Part shown: positions 47,757-57,408 of the stretch, piece after piece | How positions within the stretch are numbered: the stretch's first letter is position 1 | How the letters are laid out: each line of letters starts with the position of its first letter | Source of the DNA: Vibrio sp. D404a | Lineage (GTDB): Bacteria > Pseudomonadota > Gammaproteobacteria > Enterobacterales > Vibrionaceae | Assembly (NCBI RefSeq): GCF_030248535.1 | Contig: NZ_JAHGAJ010000017.1 | Coordinates: forward strand, 165,477 to 229,476 | DNA: 64,000 nt | Direction of reading: 5' to 3' | The notes under the pieces: generated by a model | What the model saw: the letters and a program-made list of their open reading frames with translations, nothing else | Databases searched by the model: none | Told to the model about the DNA's origin: nothing | Translations under genes and position numbers: made by a program

Positions 47757-49310
47757 TTACTGTACAACTAGGTCGCCGAAGTAAGGCATAACCATTGGGT
47801 TAACTACGTCAGCAGCACCAACGTTAGACTTAGCGCCCCACGCTTCACTTTGCCAGTGTAGCGGTACGAACGCTGCGTCGTTGTAAAGTGTTGCTTCAAC
47901 GCCTTTCAGCATTTGAGAACGCTTAGCTGGATCAGTTTCAGTGTTAGATGCTTCTACTGTTGCATCCATTTCTGGGTTTGAGTAACCAGAACAGTTGTAC
48001 TGACCACGACCAGTCTCTTCGTTACGAGTCATAGTTAGGAACTCGTTGAAGTTCGCTGAATCTTCTGTATCTGAGTGCCAACCGATCATCATCATGTCTG
48101 CTGAACATAGGTCAAACTCAGGCCAGTATTGCGCTTTAGGCATAGTCTTAAGGTCAACCTTGATGCCGATCTTAGACAGCATTGCTGCAGAAGCTTGAGC
48201 AACTTTCGCATCGTTCACGTAACGGTTGTTTGGTGCCATCATAGTTAGTGTGAAGCCATCTGCGTAACCCGCTTCTTTCATCAGCTCTTTCGCTTTCTTA
48301 AGGTCGTAACGTGGCACTAGCTCCTCGTTGTGACCCGCGTAGCCTGTTGGGCTTTGCTGACCAGCAGCCGTTGCGAAGCCTTTCATAATCTTCTTAACGA
48401 TACCTTCGTTGTTGATTGCGTGAACAATCGCCTGACGAACGCGAACGTCTTTCAGTGCTTCGTTGCTGTTTTGGTTCATTTGGAACGTGATGATACGAGT
48501 ACCAGGTAGTGTTACCAGATCGATACCCTTCGCGTTAGAAACACGTTTGTGATCGTTTGGTGCAACTGGGTGAATCATATCTACGTCGCCAGAAAGAAGT
48601 GCTGCAACACGTGTCGCGTCTTCTTTGATTGGTACGAGAGTTAGGTTATCAACGTTACCTTTTGTCTCTGTATCCCAGTAATCGTTAAAGCGTTTGAACT
48701 GAACTTTTACGCCCTGCTCACGCTCAGTAACGATGAATGGACCTGTACCAGAAACGTTAGTCGAAGCGAACGAGTTGCCGTGCTTCACTAGCTCTGACTT
48801 CTCTTTACCATCCGCAGTCTTACCAGAGTAGAACTTGCTGTCCATTGGGAAGATGTAAGTCGCTGTTTGTAGTACTAGTGGGTAAGCCGCTTTCGATACT
48901 AGTTCAACTGTGTAGTCGTCCACTTTTACCATCTTCTCGTATGGTGCGAAGATCGACTTAAAGTCTGGAGATGCTTGTAGACGTTCGAAAGTCCACACAA
49001 CATCGTCAGCTGTTAGTTCGTTGCCAGAGTGGAATTTCACACCCTTACGTAGGTTGAAGCGGAAAGTCGTTTCATCAACACGCTCCCAGCTTGACGCTAG
49101 GCGGCCTTCAAAATCCATCTCTTGAGTGAAACGTACTAGAGGGTCAAACACCATGTGAGACATTTGCAGTGTGCCACCAGATAGCTGCTCGTGCGGGTCA
49201 AGTGATACTGGGTCAGCTGCGTAGCCAACGGTAATATCTGCTGCTGCTGCACTAAAGCTTAGGCCAGCTGCCATCAAAGCGACTGCTAATTTGCTTTTCA
49301 TGGTTTTCAT
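47757..49310 (-). CDS. periplasmic solute-binding protein of the peptide ABC importer
   Basis: 517 residues of the SBP family 5 (dipeptide/oligopeptide/nickel type). Signal peptide MKTMKSKLAVALMAAGLSFS, cleaved near AAA-DITVG. Family signature KGVKFHSGNELTADDVVWTF at about residues 90-110. Two cysteines (DLCSADMMM, YNCSGYS) may form a disulfide. The ATG at 49310 has AAGGAG at a proper distance; the ATG two codons earlier is too close. It captures the substrate, probably short peptides, for the DppBC-like channel. Confidence 0.93.
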   Translation of the reverse strand: MKTMKSKLAVALMAAGLSFSAAAADITVGYAADPVSLDPHEQLSGGTLQMSHMVFDPLVRFTQEMDFEGRLASSWERVDETTFRFNLRKGVKFHSGNELTADDVVWTFERLQASPDFKSIFAPYEKMVKVDDYTVELVSKAAYPLVLQTATYIFPMDSKFYSGKTADGKEKSELVKHGNSFASTNVSGTGPFIVTEREQGVKVQFKRFNDYWDTETKGNVDNLTLVPIKEDATRVAALLSGDVDMIHPVAPNDHKRVSNAKGIDLVTLPGTRIITFQMNQNSNEALKDVRVRQAIVHAINNEGIVKKIMKGFATAAGQQSPTGYAGHNEELVPRYDLKKAKELMKEAGYADGFTLTMMAPNNRYVNDAKVAQASAAMLSKIGIKVDLKTMPKAQYWPEFDLCSADMMMIGWHSDTEDSANFNEFLTMTRNEETGRGQYNCSGYSNPEMDATVEASNTETDPAKRSQMLKGVEATLYNDAAFVPLHWQSEAWGAKSNVGAADVVNPMVMPYFGDLVVQ

Positions 49311-49404
49311 TTGCATAACTCCTTCATGCGGGAATCCAGATCCCTAGTTGTTGTATTTGCGTCTGTTTTTGTTTTAAAGCAGGCTCGACTTCACCCGCTT
49401 TTAT

Positions 49405-51132
49405 TTATACTGCGGCTTGTGCCACTGCTTTTTCTTCGCGTAAGCCCGTAAATTCAGGCATTAAAGAAATCAGTTGTTTGCTGTATTCATGTTGAGGCGA
49501 TTTGAACAGTTGCTCAGTTGGTGCAACCTCAAGCAGTGTTCCCATCTGCATCACGCCCACACGGTCACACATTTGGCGAATAACCGGTAAATCGTGACTG
49601 ATGAACAGCATGGTTAGATTCAGTTCGTCTTGTAGATCTTTAAGAAGGTTCAGGATTTGTGCTTGAACCGACACATCCAGTGCCGATGTAGGCTCATCAC
49701 AGATAAGAAGACGAGGACGAGTCGCTAGAGCGCGAGCGATCGAGATACGTTGACGCTGGCCTCCAGAGAATTCATGTGGATACTTCACACCCGCCATTTT
49801 CCCTAGCCCCACGTGATCGAGCAGATCATGAACGATCTGACGCGTTTCGCTCTCATTTCGAGTCAATTTATGGAAACGGATTGGCTCAGCAATGATGTCG
49901 AATATCTTCATTCGAGGGTTCATTGAGGTGTAAGGGTTTTGGAACACCATCTGCATTTGACGACGCATCGGGCGACGCTCTTTCTCAGACTTAAGGCCTG
50001 TAAGATCGACGCCTTCAAAGGTCACCTTGCCTGAGTTTGGCGCGTATAGACCAGCGATGACACGGGCAATGGTTGATTTACCTGAGCCTGATTCACCTAC
50101 TAGACCAAAGGTCTCACCTTCGTGTACCTCAAAGCTCACGTTGTTCGACGCTTGTACGTACTCACGACGGCTCTCAAAGAATGAATCTTTAGTTGTAAAG
50201 CGCAGATTGACGTTTTCCACATTCAACAATGGACCGGTGTATTCACGGTGGTCTTGGCTTTGGCCTAACCAGTGATTTTTCACATCAAGTGGTTCCATCT
50301 CGTGTGCTTCTTCGATGTAGCTCACCAGAGGGAAACGGTCGAGTTTACGGTCTGAACGAGGAACCGCAGAGATCAAGCTGTGCGTGTACGGGTGCTCTGG
50401 TGTGCCCAGAACCTTAGCCGTTGGTCCAAACTCCACCAGATCACCACGGTACATTACCGCTACGCGATCGGTTACGTTAGAAACCACACCCATATCGTGC
50501 GTCACCAACATACAGCCAACGTTTTTCTTGATACACAGTTCGCGAATCAACCCCAGAATTTGGTCTTGGATCGATACATCCAAGGCGGTGGTTGGCTCAT
50601 CCGCAATAATTAGATCCGGCTCACCGGCCAGTGCAATTGCGATAACCACACGCTGACGCATACCGCCTGAGAATTGGTGCGGGTACTGTTTAAGGCGGTT
50701 TTCCGGCTGAGGGATACCCACTTGATTCATCAAATCCAGTGAGCGTTGATAGGCTTCTTCATCCGACACCTTCATATTGGCGTGGATGGTTTCTTTCAAC
50801 TGCTGTTCTACCGTGAACAGCGGGTTAAGAGAGGTCATTGGATCTTGGAATATAAATCCAATCTTAGAACCGCGAACTTTACGCATTTCTTCTGGCGATA
50901 GGCCTGACACCTTCTCACCATCTAGGAAAACTTCACCACTCGCAATGCGGCCTGGAGGGCTCAATAGATCAATAACCGCGTTACCCACGGTTGATTTACC
51001 CGCACCAGACTCACCAACTACACCCACGATCTCACCACGTTCAATATTGAACGACAGTGACTTCACCGCAGCGTGTACACCATGACGAGATGGGTATTCG
51101 ATACGAAGATTTTTTACTTCTAAAAGTGACAT
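49405..51132 (-). CDS. peptide ABC transporter ATPase, fused DppD-DppF type
   Basis: 575 residues with two complete nucleotide-binding domains in one chain, as in YejF/GsiA proteins. First domain: Walker A GESGAGKST at 40-48, signature SGGMRQR, Walker B LIIADEPTTALD. Second: GESGSGKST, SGGQRQR, LLICDEPTSALD. It powers the DppBC-like permease. GAGG lies 8 bases before the ATG at 51132; the further upstream open frame is not supported. Unlike most dpp operons the ATPase gene is first here. Confidence 0.95.
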   Translation of the reverse strand: MSLLEVKNLRIEYPSRHGVHAAVKSLSFNIERGEIVGVVGESGAGKSTVGNAVIDLLSPPGRIASGEVFLDGEKVSGLSPEEMRKVRGSKIGFIFQDPMTSLNPLFTVEQQLKETIHANMKVSDEEAYQRSLDLMNQVGIPQPENRLKQYPHQFSGGMRQRVVIAIALAGEPDLIIADEPTTALDVSIQDQILGLIRELCIKKNVGCMLVTHDMGVVSNVTDRVAVMYRGDLVEFGPTAKVLGTPEHPYTHSLISAVPRSDRKLDRFPLVSYIEEAHEMEPLDVKNHWLGQSQDHREYTGPLLNVENVNLRFTTKDSFFESRREYVQASNNVSFEVHEGETFGLVGESGSGKSTIARVIAGLYAPNSGKVTFEGVDLTGLKSEKERRPMRRQMQMVFQNPYTSMNPRMKIFDIIAEPIRFHKLTRNESETRQIVHDLLDHVGLGKMAGVKYPHEFSGGQRQRISIARALATRPRLLICDEPTSALDVSVQAQILNLLKDLQDELNLTMLFISHDLPVIRQMCDRVGVMQMGTLLEVAPTEQLFKSPQHEYSKQLISLMPEFTGLREEKAVAQAAV

Positions 51133-51291
51133 TACCAGACCTCTACTGCTTTGGCAGCTTTCTGCCCTGTCTGCAAAATTGAATCCATTCATACCAGAAT
51201 AATGTTCTGATATTTTATACGGTTCACAATTTGGCAAATAATTCACAGAAAAGCAACAAAAATAGGATAAAAAGTCGACATTAAACGTCAA

Positions 51292-52004
51292 GCAAGCAAA
51301 AACACCATATAATTATTCACTTGATAAGCATATAGTAAGAGAAAAACAGCATTTATTTCGTGTTATAAAAGCCAAGCAAAAGCCTTTATTCATATACTTG
51401 TATAAGATTTACCACCCGTTAAAGCACTTCTCCCTTTTAGTCATTTTATTTAAATAATTATTCCGCAAAAACATTAACAATATAGAAACATACGCTATTT
51501 AATTTAAAAATAGCCACTATTTCATCCAAAAACCACCACAAAAATAGAAGTTTAAACCAGTATTTATTTACAGAATTGATAGTAAGAGTTATTGATCAAA
51601 GGCAGGGATATTTCGGGGAAAATAGGAAATTAGTAGGAAAAATCCTCGAGGAAGATCTTAATGCTTTTACCTCAATGAGGTTGAGATGAACACTCATTTT
51701 TACAAGATATCCCCTCAATAAGGTTTGGTGATAAATTATTCGTCAAACCAAGATAAAACGTATTTTCCTAGTCCGATATTGGGTAAAAGAAACAGTGATG
51801 TTTGATATTAGTGCAGTTTTTCATCAATCACTTCAATGGATTAATTTCCAGAGCACTTATTTAGGCAACAGGCTCACATTCTTAGTTCTTCATATGCTTT
51901 TAGGTGATAAGCACAAAAACTCACAACTAAACCGACATGACCGCTATAAAATTACTCTATGAGACCACAACCGCCGGTTACCAAATTATCTAAACTCCAG
52001 ATGC
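51292..52004. other. long AT-rich non-coding region
   Basis: No convincing open reading frame on either strand. It contains scattered inverted repeats (for example GGTTTG and CAAACC, about 51722-51749) and runs of A/T. It could hold the promoter of the ABC operon at its left end and unrecognised small RNA genes; nothing specific can be called. Confidence 0.5.
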
Positions 52005-52050
52005 AAAAAAGCCCCGTCATTTCTGACGCGGACGGCTAGTTGAGGCTTTC
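52005..52050 (-). terminator. decayed terminator beyond the tRNA array
   Basis: AAAGCC...GGCTTT outer arms and CGTCA-TTTC-TGACG inner arms with TTTTTT on the minus strand. It resembles the terminator at 52131-52160, suggesting duplication. Confidence 0.45.
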
Positions 52051-52056
52051 TTATAG

Positions 52057-52101
52057 TGGTCGGTGAAGAGGGAGGCGATGCGACTGGGCTTCCAGCCCCC
52101 G
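52057..52101 (-). pseudogene. tRNA-Pro-derived 3' fragment
   Basis: The plus strand TGGTCGGTGAAGAGGGA (52057-52073) is identical to the 3' end of the two tRNA-Pro genes, including CCA. The TTCGAA of the T loop is replaced by a 22-base GC-rich segment (52074-52095), after which CCCCCG (the T-stem) resumes before similarity ends. It cannot fold as a tRNA. Confidence 0.75.
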
Positions 52102-52130
52102 AATACACCATTATACTTTCGCCAAATAGA

Positions 52131-52160
52131 AAAAAAGCTCATCATTTCTGATGAGCTTTC
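52131..52160 (-). terminator. terminator of the tRNA array
   Basis: On the minus strand AAAGCTCATCA-GAAA-TGATGAGCTTTTTTT follows the last tRNA-Pro by a few bases. Confidence 0.88.
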
Positions 52161-52167
52161 TTAAAAG

Positions 52168-52244
<77 letters not shown>

Positions 52245-52254
52245 ACAAAATTAA

Positions 52255-52331
52255 TGGGGTGGCTAACGAGATTCGAACTCGCGACCACCGGAATCACAAT
52301 CCAGGGCTCTACCAACTGAGCTATAGCCACC
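52255..52331 (-). tRNA. tRNA-His (GTG), copy 2
   Basis: 77 nt with CCA and the additional 5' G (G-1) opposite C73. Anticodon GTG in GGATTGTGATTCC. Identical to the copy at 52518-52594. Confidence 0.97.
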
Positions 52332-52373
52332 ACTAATTTTTTTGTATAACCGCCGAAGCGATTATTGAAATAG

Positions 52374-52450
<77 letters not shown>

Positions 52451-52517
52451 ACTTATGTTTTGTTCCGATTTTATCAGAACTGGGAGCCTAAGCTACCGAT
52501 ATTCTTTAAAAGAAAAA

Positions 52518-52594
52518 TGGGGTGGCTAACGAGATTCGAACTCGCGACCACCGGAATCACAATCCAGGGCTCTACCAACTGAGCTATAGCCACC
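52518..52594 (-). tRNA. tRNA-His (GTG), copy 1
   Basis: 77 nt with CCA and G-1, anticodon GTG. Second gene of the array. Confidence 0.97.
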
Positions 52595-52641
52595 ATTGTT
52601 TCTTTCTGCCAATTTCTCACTTGTCGAAACAAGTGTCCGGA

Positions 52642-52718
<77 letters not shown>

Positions 52719-52729
52719 ATGCCCTGTCG

Positions 52730-52770
52730 GCGGAGTGGAATAATACGTATATCACCCTAGGTCGTCTAGT
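52730..52770 (-). promoter_or_regulatory. promoter of the tRNA array
   Basis: On the minus strand a TATTAT -10 box is followed by a GC-rich discriminator (CCACTCCGCCG), typical of stringently controlled stable-RNA promoters. A clear -35 is not obvious. Confidence 0.5.
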
Positions 52771-53014
52771 ACTTTTTTTATTTTTTTTCTCGTTTGCTCT
52801 CTTTTTCGACAGTTAATATGTGATAAACCCCTTATTTGAGTACTAGAACCCTCTATTGCCTATAAGTTGTTGTTTATTGCAACAACTTATCGGGATATAA
52901 TCACCCATTATTTACATTGATTTAACAGTCGCTTTTTGCAACTAAAATCAACACACCCCTCTAACACTATAATTGGTAGGCACGTACTTACCTTGGGAAT
53001 GTAAAGTGAGTTTA

Positions 53015-53428
53015 ATGGATATGTCTCGTCGAATTTTAAGCCTTGTCATCGCAGCCGTGACTTTTTCAACGACAGCGGTCGCATCAGAACTGAGCCAAGC
53101 AGAGCATGACGCAATTGCTGAGCGCATCAAACCCGTTGGTCAAGTTTACCTAGTTGGTAGCGAGCCAGTGGCTGCAGAACCAACAGGCCCTCGTGATGGC
53201 GCAACAGTTTACGGTACTTTTTGTATTGCTTGTCACGCATCTGGCGTAAGTGGCGCACCAAAAACAGGTGATGCTGCAGATTGGGCACCTCGTATTGCTC
53301 AAGGTCGAGACATTCTAGCTGACCACGCAATCAACGGCTTCAACGCGATGCCAGCGAAAGGTTCATGTATGGACTGTTCAGACGACGAGATCAAAGACGC
53401 TATCGAGCACATGATCGCGGGTCTGTAA
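53015..53428 (+). CDS. cytochrome c5 family protein
   Basis: 137 residues with a signal peptide (MSRRILSLVIAAVTFSTTAV) directing export. One haem-binding CIACH with distal Met (NAMPAKG). A second CMDC pair near the C-terminus is typical of cytochrome c5, where it forms a disulfide. It carries electrons in the periplasm. The ATG at 53015 has GTGAG just upstream; an ATG two codons later is possible. A TATAAT at about 52966 may be its -10 box. Confidence 0.93.
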   Translation: MDMSRRILSLVIAAVTFSTTAVASELSQAEHDAIAERIKPVGQVYLVGSEPVAAEPTGPRDGATVYGTFCIACHASGVSGAPKTGDAADWAPRIAQGRDILADHAINGFNAMPAKGSCMDCSDDEIKDAIEHMIAGL

Positions 53429-53453
53429 TTTCTATAACTAGAAAGATAGATTC

Positions 53454-53482
53454 AAAAAAGGAGACCTAATGGTCTCCTTTTT
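53454..53482. terminator. bidirectional terminator, cytochrome c5 / rep
   Basis: AAAAAAGGAGACC-TAAT-GGTCTCCTTTTTG between convergent genes. Confidence 0.9.
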
Positions 53483-53493
53483 GTTTGTCTGGA

Positions 53494-55512
53494 TTATTTC
53501 TTATTGAACATCGCTCGAATATTCGCAATATGCGCTTGGCCTTTCTCCATTCGCTCTTCTTGGGATTGCGGCTTTTTCACCGTCTCCCACTCCACATCAT
53601 CGTGTGGCAACTCATCGAGAAAACGGCTCTGAGTCGGTTTGATCAACTCACCAAACTGACGGCGCTCACGACATTTAGTAAAGGTCAGCTCTTTTTGTGC
53701 ACGAGTGATCCCTACATACATCAATCGACGCTCTTCTTCGACATTACCTTCATCGACACTGGTTTGGTGCGGCAGAATGCCCTCTTCCGCGCCCATTAGG
53801 TATACATACGGAAACTCCAAACCTTTTGAAGCGTGCAGGGTCATCAATTGCACTTGGTCTGCATCGTCATCATCTTCACCACGCTCCATCATGTCACGCA
53901 GGGTCAAACGCTGAACGACCTCTCTTAACGTCTTCTCTTCTTTATCGTAGTTATCACCCTCAAGGTCAGCTACGATCCAGCTATAAAGGTCAGAGACGTT
54001 CTTCATGCGCATTTCTGCTGCTTTCGGGCTCGCAGACGTTTCGTATAACCAATCTTCGTAGTTGATATCACGAACCAAAGATCGAACGGCATCGACAGTG
54101 TTGCCACGCTCTGCATTATCTGAGATACGCACAATCCAATCGGTGAAGCGGCGTAGGTTCTCTAACCCTCGACCTGTCAGTGTTTGCTCCAAGCCCATCT
54201 CAAAGCTCGCTTCAAACAAGCTCTTTCCACGCATGTTGGCATAGCTACCCAGCTTCTCGAGAGTCACCGGGCCAATCTCACGACGCGGTGTATTCACGAT
54301 ACGTAGGAAAGCATTATCGTCATCCGGGTTCACTAGCACTCGCAGGTAAGCCATGATGTCTTTAATCTCGGCACGAGCGAAGAATGAGGTGCCCCCCGAG
54401 ATCTTGTAAGGAATACGGTTCTGCATCAGCGCTTTTTCAATCAGGCGCGATTGGTGGTTACCACGGTAGAGCACCGCATAATCTTTATATTCAGTACGGT
54501 TTAAGAATTTATGCGCGATGATCTCACCGGTAATACGCTCCGCCTCATGGTCTTCATTTTTGGCGTTCAGTACCTTGAGCTTTTCGCCGTCTGGGATCTC
54601 AGAGAAAAGAGACTTTTCATAAACGTGCGGGTTATTGGCGATCAAAATGTTGGCTGCTCGCAAGATACGGCTGGTTGAGCGGTAGTTCTGCTCGAGCTTG
54701 ATTAGACGAAGACTCGGGTAGTCTTCACCCAGTAGTACCAAGTTCTGCGGTTTTGCACCACGCCATGAGTAGATAGATTGGTCATCATCACCTACCACGG
54801 TCAAACGACCACGTTCACCCACTAATAGACGTACCAGTTCATACTGACTGGTGTTGGTATCTTGATACTCATCCACCAGTAGATAGCGAATACGAGACTG
54901 CCAGCGCTCACGCACTTCTTGATTGGTCTTTAAAAGCAGTACTGGCATCGCGATCAGATCATCAAAATCGAGTGCGTTGTAGGCCTTCATCTGCTTTTGG
55001 TACATCTCAAAACAGAATGCAAACAACTGCTCTTGCTCACCCTTTGCACGCGCCTTGGCCTGATCAGGCGTCAACATGTCGTTCTTCCAGTTCGAGATGG
55101 TACTCAGCAGCTGACGCAGAAGGTCTTTATCGCCATCAATCTGTTTCTCTGTTAGCTCTTTAAGTAGCGCCAACTGGTCCTGATCATCAAACAGTGAGAA
55201 ACCCGCCTTGAGACCCAGCGCTTTGTATTCGCGGCGAATGATATTCAAGCCCATGGTATGGAACGTAGAAACAATCAGCCCTTTAGATTCGTTCTTACCT
55301 AATGTTTGACCAACACGCTCCTTCATTTCTCGCGCAGCCTTATTCGTAAAGGTCACAGCAGCAATGTTTCGTGCCTTGTAGCCACACTCCTGAACCAAGT
55401 AGGCGATCTTATTAGTGATAACACGTGTTTTGCCCGATCCAGCGCCCGCTAATACTAAGCAGGGGCCCGACACGTACTTCACGGCTTCGTCTTGTCTTGG
55501 GTTCAGTCTCAT
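53494..55512 (-). CDS. rep: ATP-dependent DNA helicase Rep
   Basis: A 3'-5' superfamily-1 helicase that helps replication forks pass protein roadblocks. 672 residues. Walker A is in [20 protein letters not shown] (about 18-37), Walker [21 protein letters not shown] (about 210-229), then [20 protein letters not shown] and [20 protein letters not shown]. The length and the C-terminal end match Rep rather than UvrD. Single leftward gene, divergent from vexR. Confidence 0.96.
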   Translation of the reverse strand: MRLNPRQDEAVKYVSGPCLVLAGAGSGKTRVITNKIAYLVQECGYKARNIAAVTFTNKAAREMKERVGQTLGKNESKGLIVSTFHTMGLNIIRREYKALGLKAGFSLFDDQDQLALLKELTEKQIDGDKDLLRQLLSTISNWKNDMLTPDQAKARAKGEQEQLFAFCFEMYQKQMKAYNALDFDDLIAMPVLLLKTNQEVRERWQSRIRYLLVDEYQDTNTSQYELVRLLVGERGRLTVVGDDDQSIYSWRGAKPQNLVLLGEDYPSLRLIKLEQNYRSTSRILRAANILIANNPHVYEKSLFSEIPDGEKLKVLNAKNEDHEAERITGEIIAHKFLNRTEYKDYAVLYRGNHQSRLIEKALMQNRIPYKISGGTSFFARAEIKDIMAYLRVLVNPDDDNAFLRIVNTPRREIGPVTLEKLGSYANMRGKSLFEASFEMGLEQTLTGRGLENLRRFTDWIVRISDNAERGNTVDAVRSLVRDINYEDWLYETSASPKAAEMRMKNVSDLYSWIVADLEGDNYDKEEKTLREVVQRLTLRDMMERGEDDDDADQVQLMTLHASKGLEFPYVYLMGAEEGILPHQTSVDEGNVEEERRLMYVGITRAQKELTFTKCRERRQFGELIKPTQSRFLDELPHDDVEWETVKKPQSQEERMEKGQAHIANIRAMFNKK

Positions 55513-55656
55513 TAGATTCTCGATGTCATCTCAGGGTTAAATTGGAATTCGCGCCTATAATAAAGCTGCAATGTTCTTAATGCTACGTTCTCTTATACAA
55601 GATTTTTACGCTTTATGTATAAAACTAACTTGCACAAATGTATGGTTCTTGAGCTA

Positions 55657-55680
55657 TAATGAATGAACGTTCATTCATTA
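55657..55680. promoter_or_regulatory. perfect 24-bp palindrome, probable VexR operator
   Basis: TAATGAATGAAC and its exact complement GTTCATTCATTA meet with no spacer. The left arm overlaps a TATAAT -10 box (55655-55660), so a TetR-type repressor bound here would block transcription of the vexRAB operon. Confidence 0.75.
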
Positions 55681-55691
55681 GTGATGAGATT

Positions 55692-56273
55692 ATGACTAAT
55701 CATACCTCTCAGGATAAGCGCTTACAGATACTCTCTGCCGCCGAAACACTGATAGCAGCGGAAGGTTTTCAAGGCCTTTCAATGCAGAAGTTGGCCAAAG
55801 AAGCAGGCGTAGCTGCGGGCACGATATATCGCTATTTCGATGATAAAGAGCACTTAATTGAAGAGGTGCGCATTCAGGTTACTGAACGTATTGCAGAAGC
55901 GGTGCAAAATGGCGTCGATGACTCCGCACCAATCAAGCAACGTTACAGAACCATGTGGCTCAACATATGGAACTTGGCTGGCACCAATCTAGCGGCGATC
56001 AAAAACCGCGTTCAATATGACTCTTTACCTGTAACAAATAGTAAAACTTTCAGGGAACTAGAAAGAAAAATGTTTGCCCAAGTTGAGCTGTTGTTTAACG
56101 AGGGCAAAGAGCAAGGGCTATTTAAACCACTTGATAATGAAGTATTAGGTGGATTGAGCTTAGCAGCAAGTGTGTCACTTGCTCGTAAGCATTCTTTAGG
56201 TTTTTACCATCTCGACGATGAAGCGTTAGAAGCGGCTATCGAAGCGAGCTGGGACGCAATAATTAAACACTGA
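55692..56273 (+). CDS. vexR: TetR-family regulator of the efflux operon
   Basis: 193 residues. The N-terminal TetR helix-turn-helix (ILSAAETLIAAEGFQGLSMQ, then AGVAAGTIYRYFDDKEHLIE) is followed by a helical ligand domain. The ATG at 55692 lies downstream of the palindromic operator; an ATG-initiated frame further upstream would run through the operator. It is first in the operon with vexA (17-bp gap). In V. cholerae VexR controls vexRAB, and the same neighbours (rep, ilvC) flank it there as I recall. Confidence 0.88.
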   Translation: MTNHTSQDKRLQILSAAETLIAAEGFQGLSMQKLAKEAGVAAGTIYRYFDDKEHLIEEVRIQVTERIAEAVQNGVDDSAPIKQRYRTMWLNIWNLAGTNLAAIKNRVQYDSLPVTNSKTFRELERKMFAQVELLFNEGKEQGLFKPLDNEVLGGLSLAASVSLARKHSLGFYHLDDEALEAAIEASWDAIIKH

Positions 56274-56290
56274 TCGGAGTTTTGACCATA

Positions 56291-57397
56291 ATGAAAAAGT
56301 GGACTTTCTTCATGTTACTCATCGCTGTGCTTCTTTTTGGCAGCGTAATTGGGTTCAACATGTTCAAACAACAAAAAATTGCTGAATATATGGCAAACCG
56401 ACCTGAGCCTGAGTTTCCGGTAACGGTGACCGAGGTTCAGCCGATCGATTGGGTTCCAGTAATCGAAGCGATTGGTTTCATCGAACCTAACCAAGGTGTA
56501 ACACTGGCAAACGAAACCAGCGGCATTATCGACCAGATCTCTTTTGAATCAGGTACTGAGGTTAAGAGCGATCAACTATTGGTTCGTCTTGATTCTGACG
56601 TTGAAAAAGCAAACCTGAAAAGCTCTCAAGCGCGACTACCAGCAGCACAAGCTAAGTACAAGCGTTACCAGGGTCTATTCAAGAAAGGTTCTATTTCAAA
56701 AGAAGCATACGATGAAGCAGAAGCAAACTACTTCTCTCTATCTGCTGATATTGAGAGCCTGAAGGCTTCGATCGCTCGTCGTGAAATTCGCGCACCGTTC
56801 GATGGCACTGTGGGTATTCGTAATGTTTACCTAGGTCAATACCTACAATCAGGTACTGACATCGTTCGTCTAGAAGACACCAGTGTGATGCGCCTGCGTT
56901 TCACGGTTTCTCAAACAGACATCTCGCGCATCAACGTTGGTCAATCGATCGATATCTTTGTGGATGCTTACCCGGAGATACCGTTTGAAGGCTCTATTAG
57001 CGCAATCGAACCTGCTGTTAGCGTTCAAAGTGGTCTGATTCAAGTTCAAGCTGACATTCCAAACAGTGATGGCAAGCTACGTAGCGGTATGTTCGCTCGT
57101 GCCAACATCATTCTGCCTAAATTAGAGAACCAAGTTACTCTGCCGCAAACGGCGATTACATTCACTCTATACGGCGACAATGTTTACATCTTGACGGAAG
57201 AAGACGGCGTGAAACGTGTAACGCAGCACGTGGTTAAGGTCGGTGAACGCACTGCAGACATCGCTCACATCCTTGAGGGTGTGAAAGCTGGTGATGTAGT
57301 CGTGACTTCTGGCCAAGTACGTCTAAGTAATGGTGCCAAAGTGAAGGTTGTTGAGAGTGATGCGATCACGCCACCTTCTGAAACACCTAAGCTGTAA
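56291..57397 (+). CDS. vexA: RND efflux periplasmic adaptor (membrane fusion protein)
   Basis: 368 residues. An N-terminal membrane anchor (WTFFMLLIAVLLFGSVIGFN) is followed by HlyD/AcrA-like lipoyl, hairpin (about 95-160) and beta-barrel domains (EIRAPFDGTVGIRNVYLGQY, GKLRSGMFARANIIL). It has no lipobox, so it is anchored by the helix. It links VexB to an outer-membrane TolC-type channel, which is not encoded here. The ATG at 56291 is preferred over a TTG three codons earlier, which is too near the GGAG. Confidence 0.9.
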   Translation: MKKWTFFMLLIAVLLFGSVIGFNMFKQQKIAEYMANRPEPEFPVTVTEVQPIDWVPVIEAIGFIEPNQGVTLANETSGIIDQISFESGTEVKSDQLLVRLDSDVEKANLKSSQARLPAAQAKYKRYQGLFKKGSISKEAYDEAEANYFSLSADIESLKASIARREIRAPFDGTVGIRNVYLGQYLQSGTDIVRLEDTSVMRLRFTVSQTDISRINVGQSIDIFVDAYPEIPFEGSISAIEPAVSVQSGLIQVQADIPNSDGKLRSGMFARANIILPKLENQVTLPQTAITFTLYGDNVYILTEEDGVKRVTQHVVKVGERTADIAHILEGVKAGDVVVTSGQVRLSNGAKVKVVESDAITPPSETPKL

Positions 57398-57408
57398 TCG
57401 GAGGCACA

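Noticed and set aside
51292..52004. CRISPR array or integron in the gene-free interval
   Set aside because: No regularly spaced repeats, attC-like sites or integrase gene are visible.
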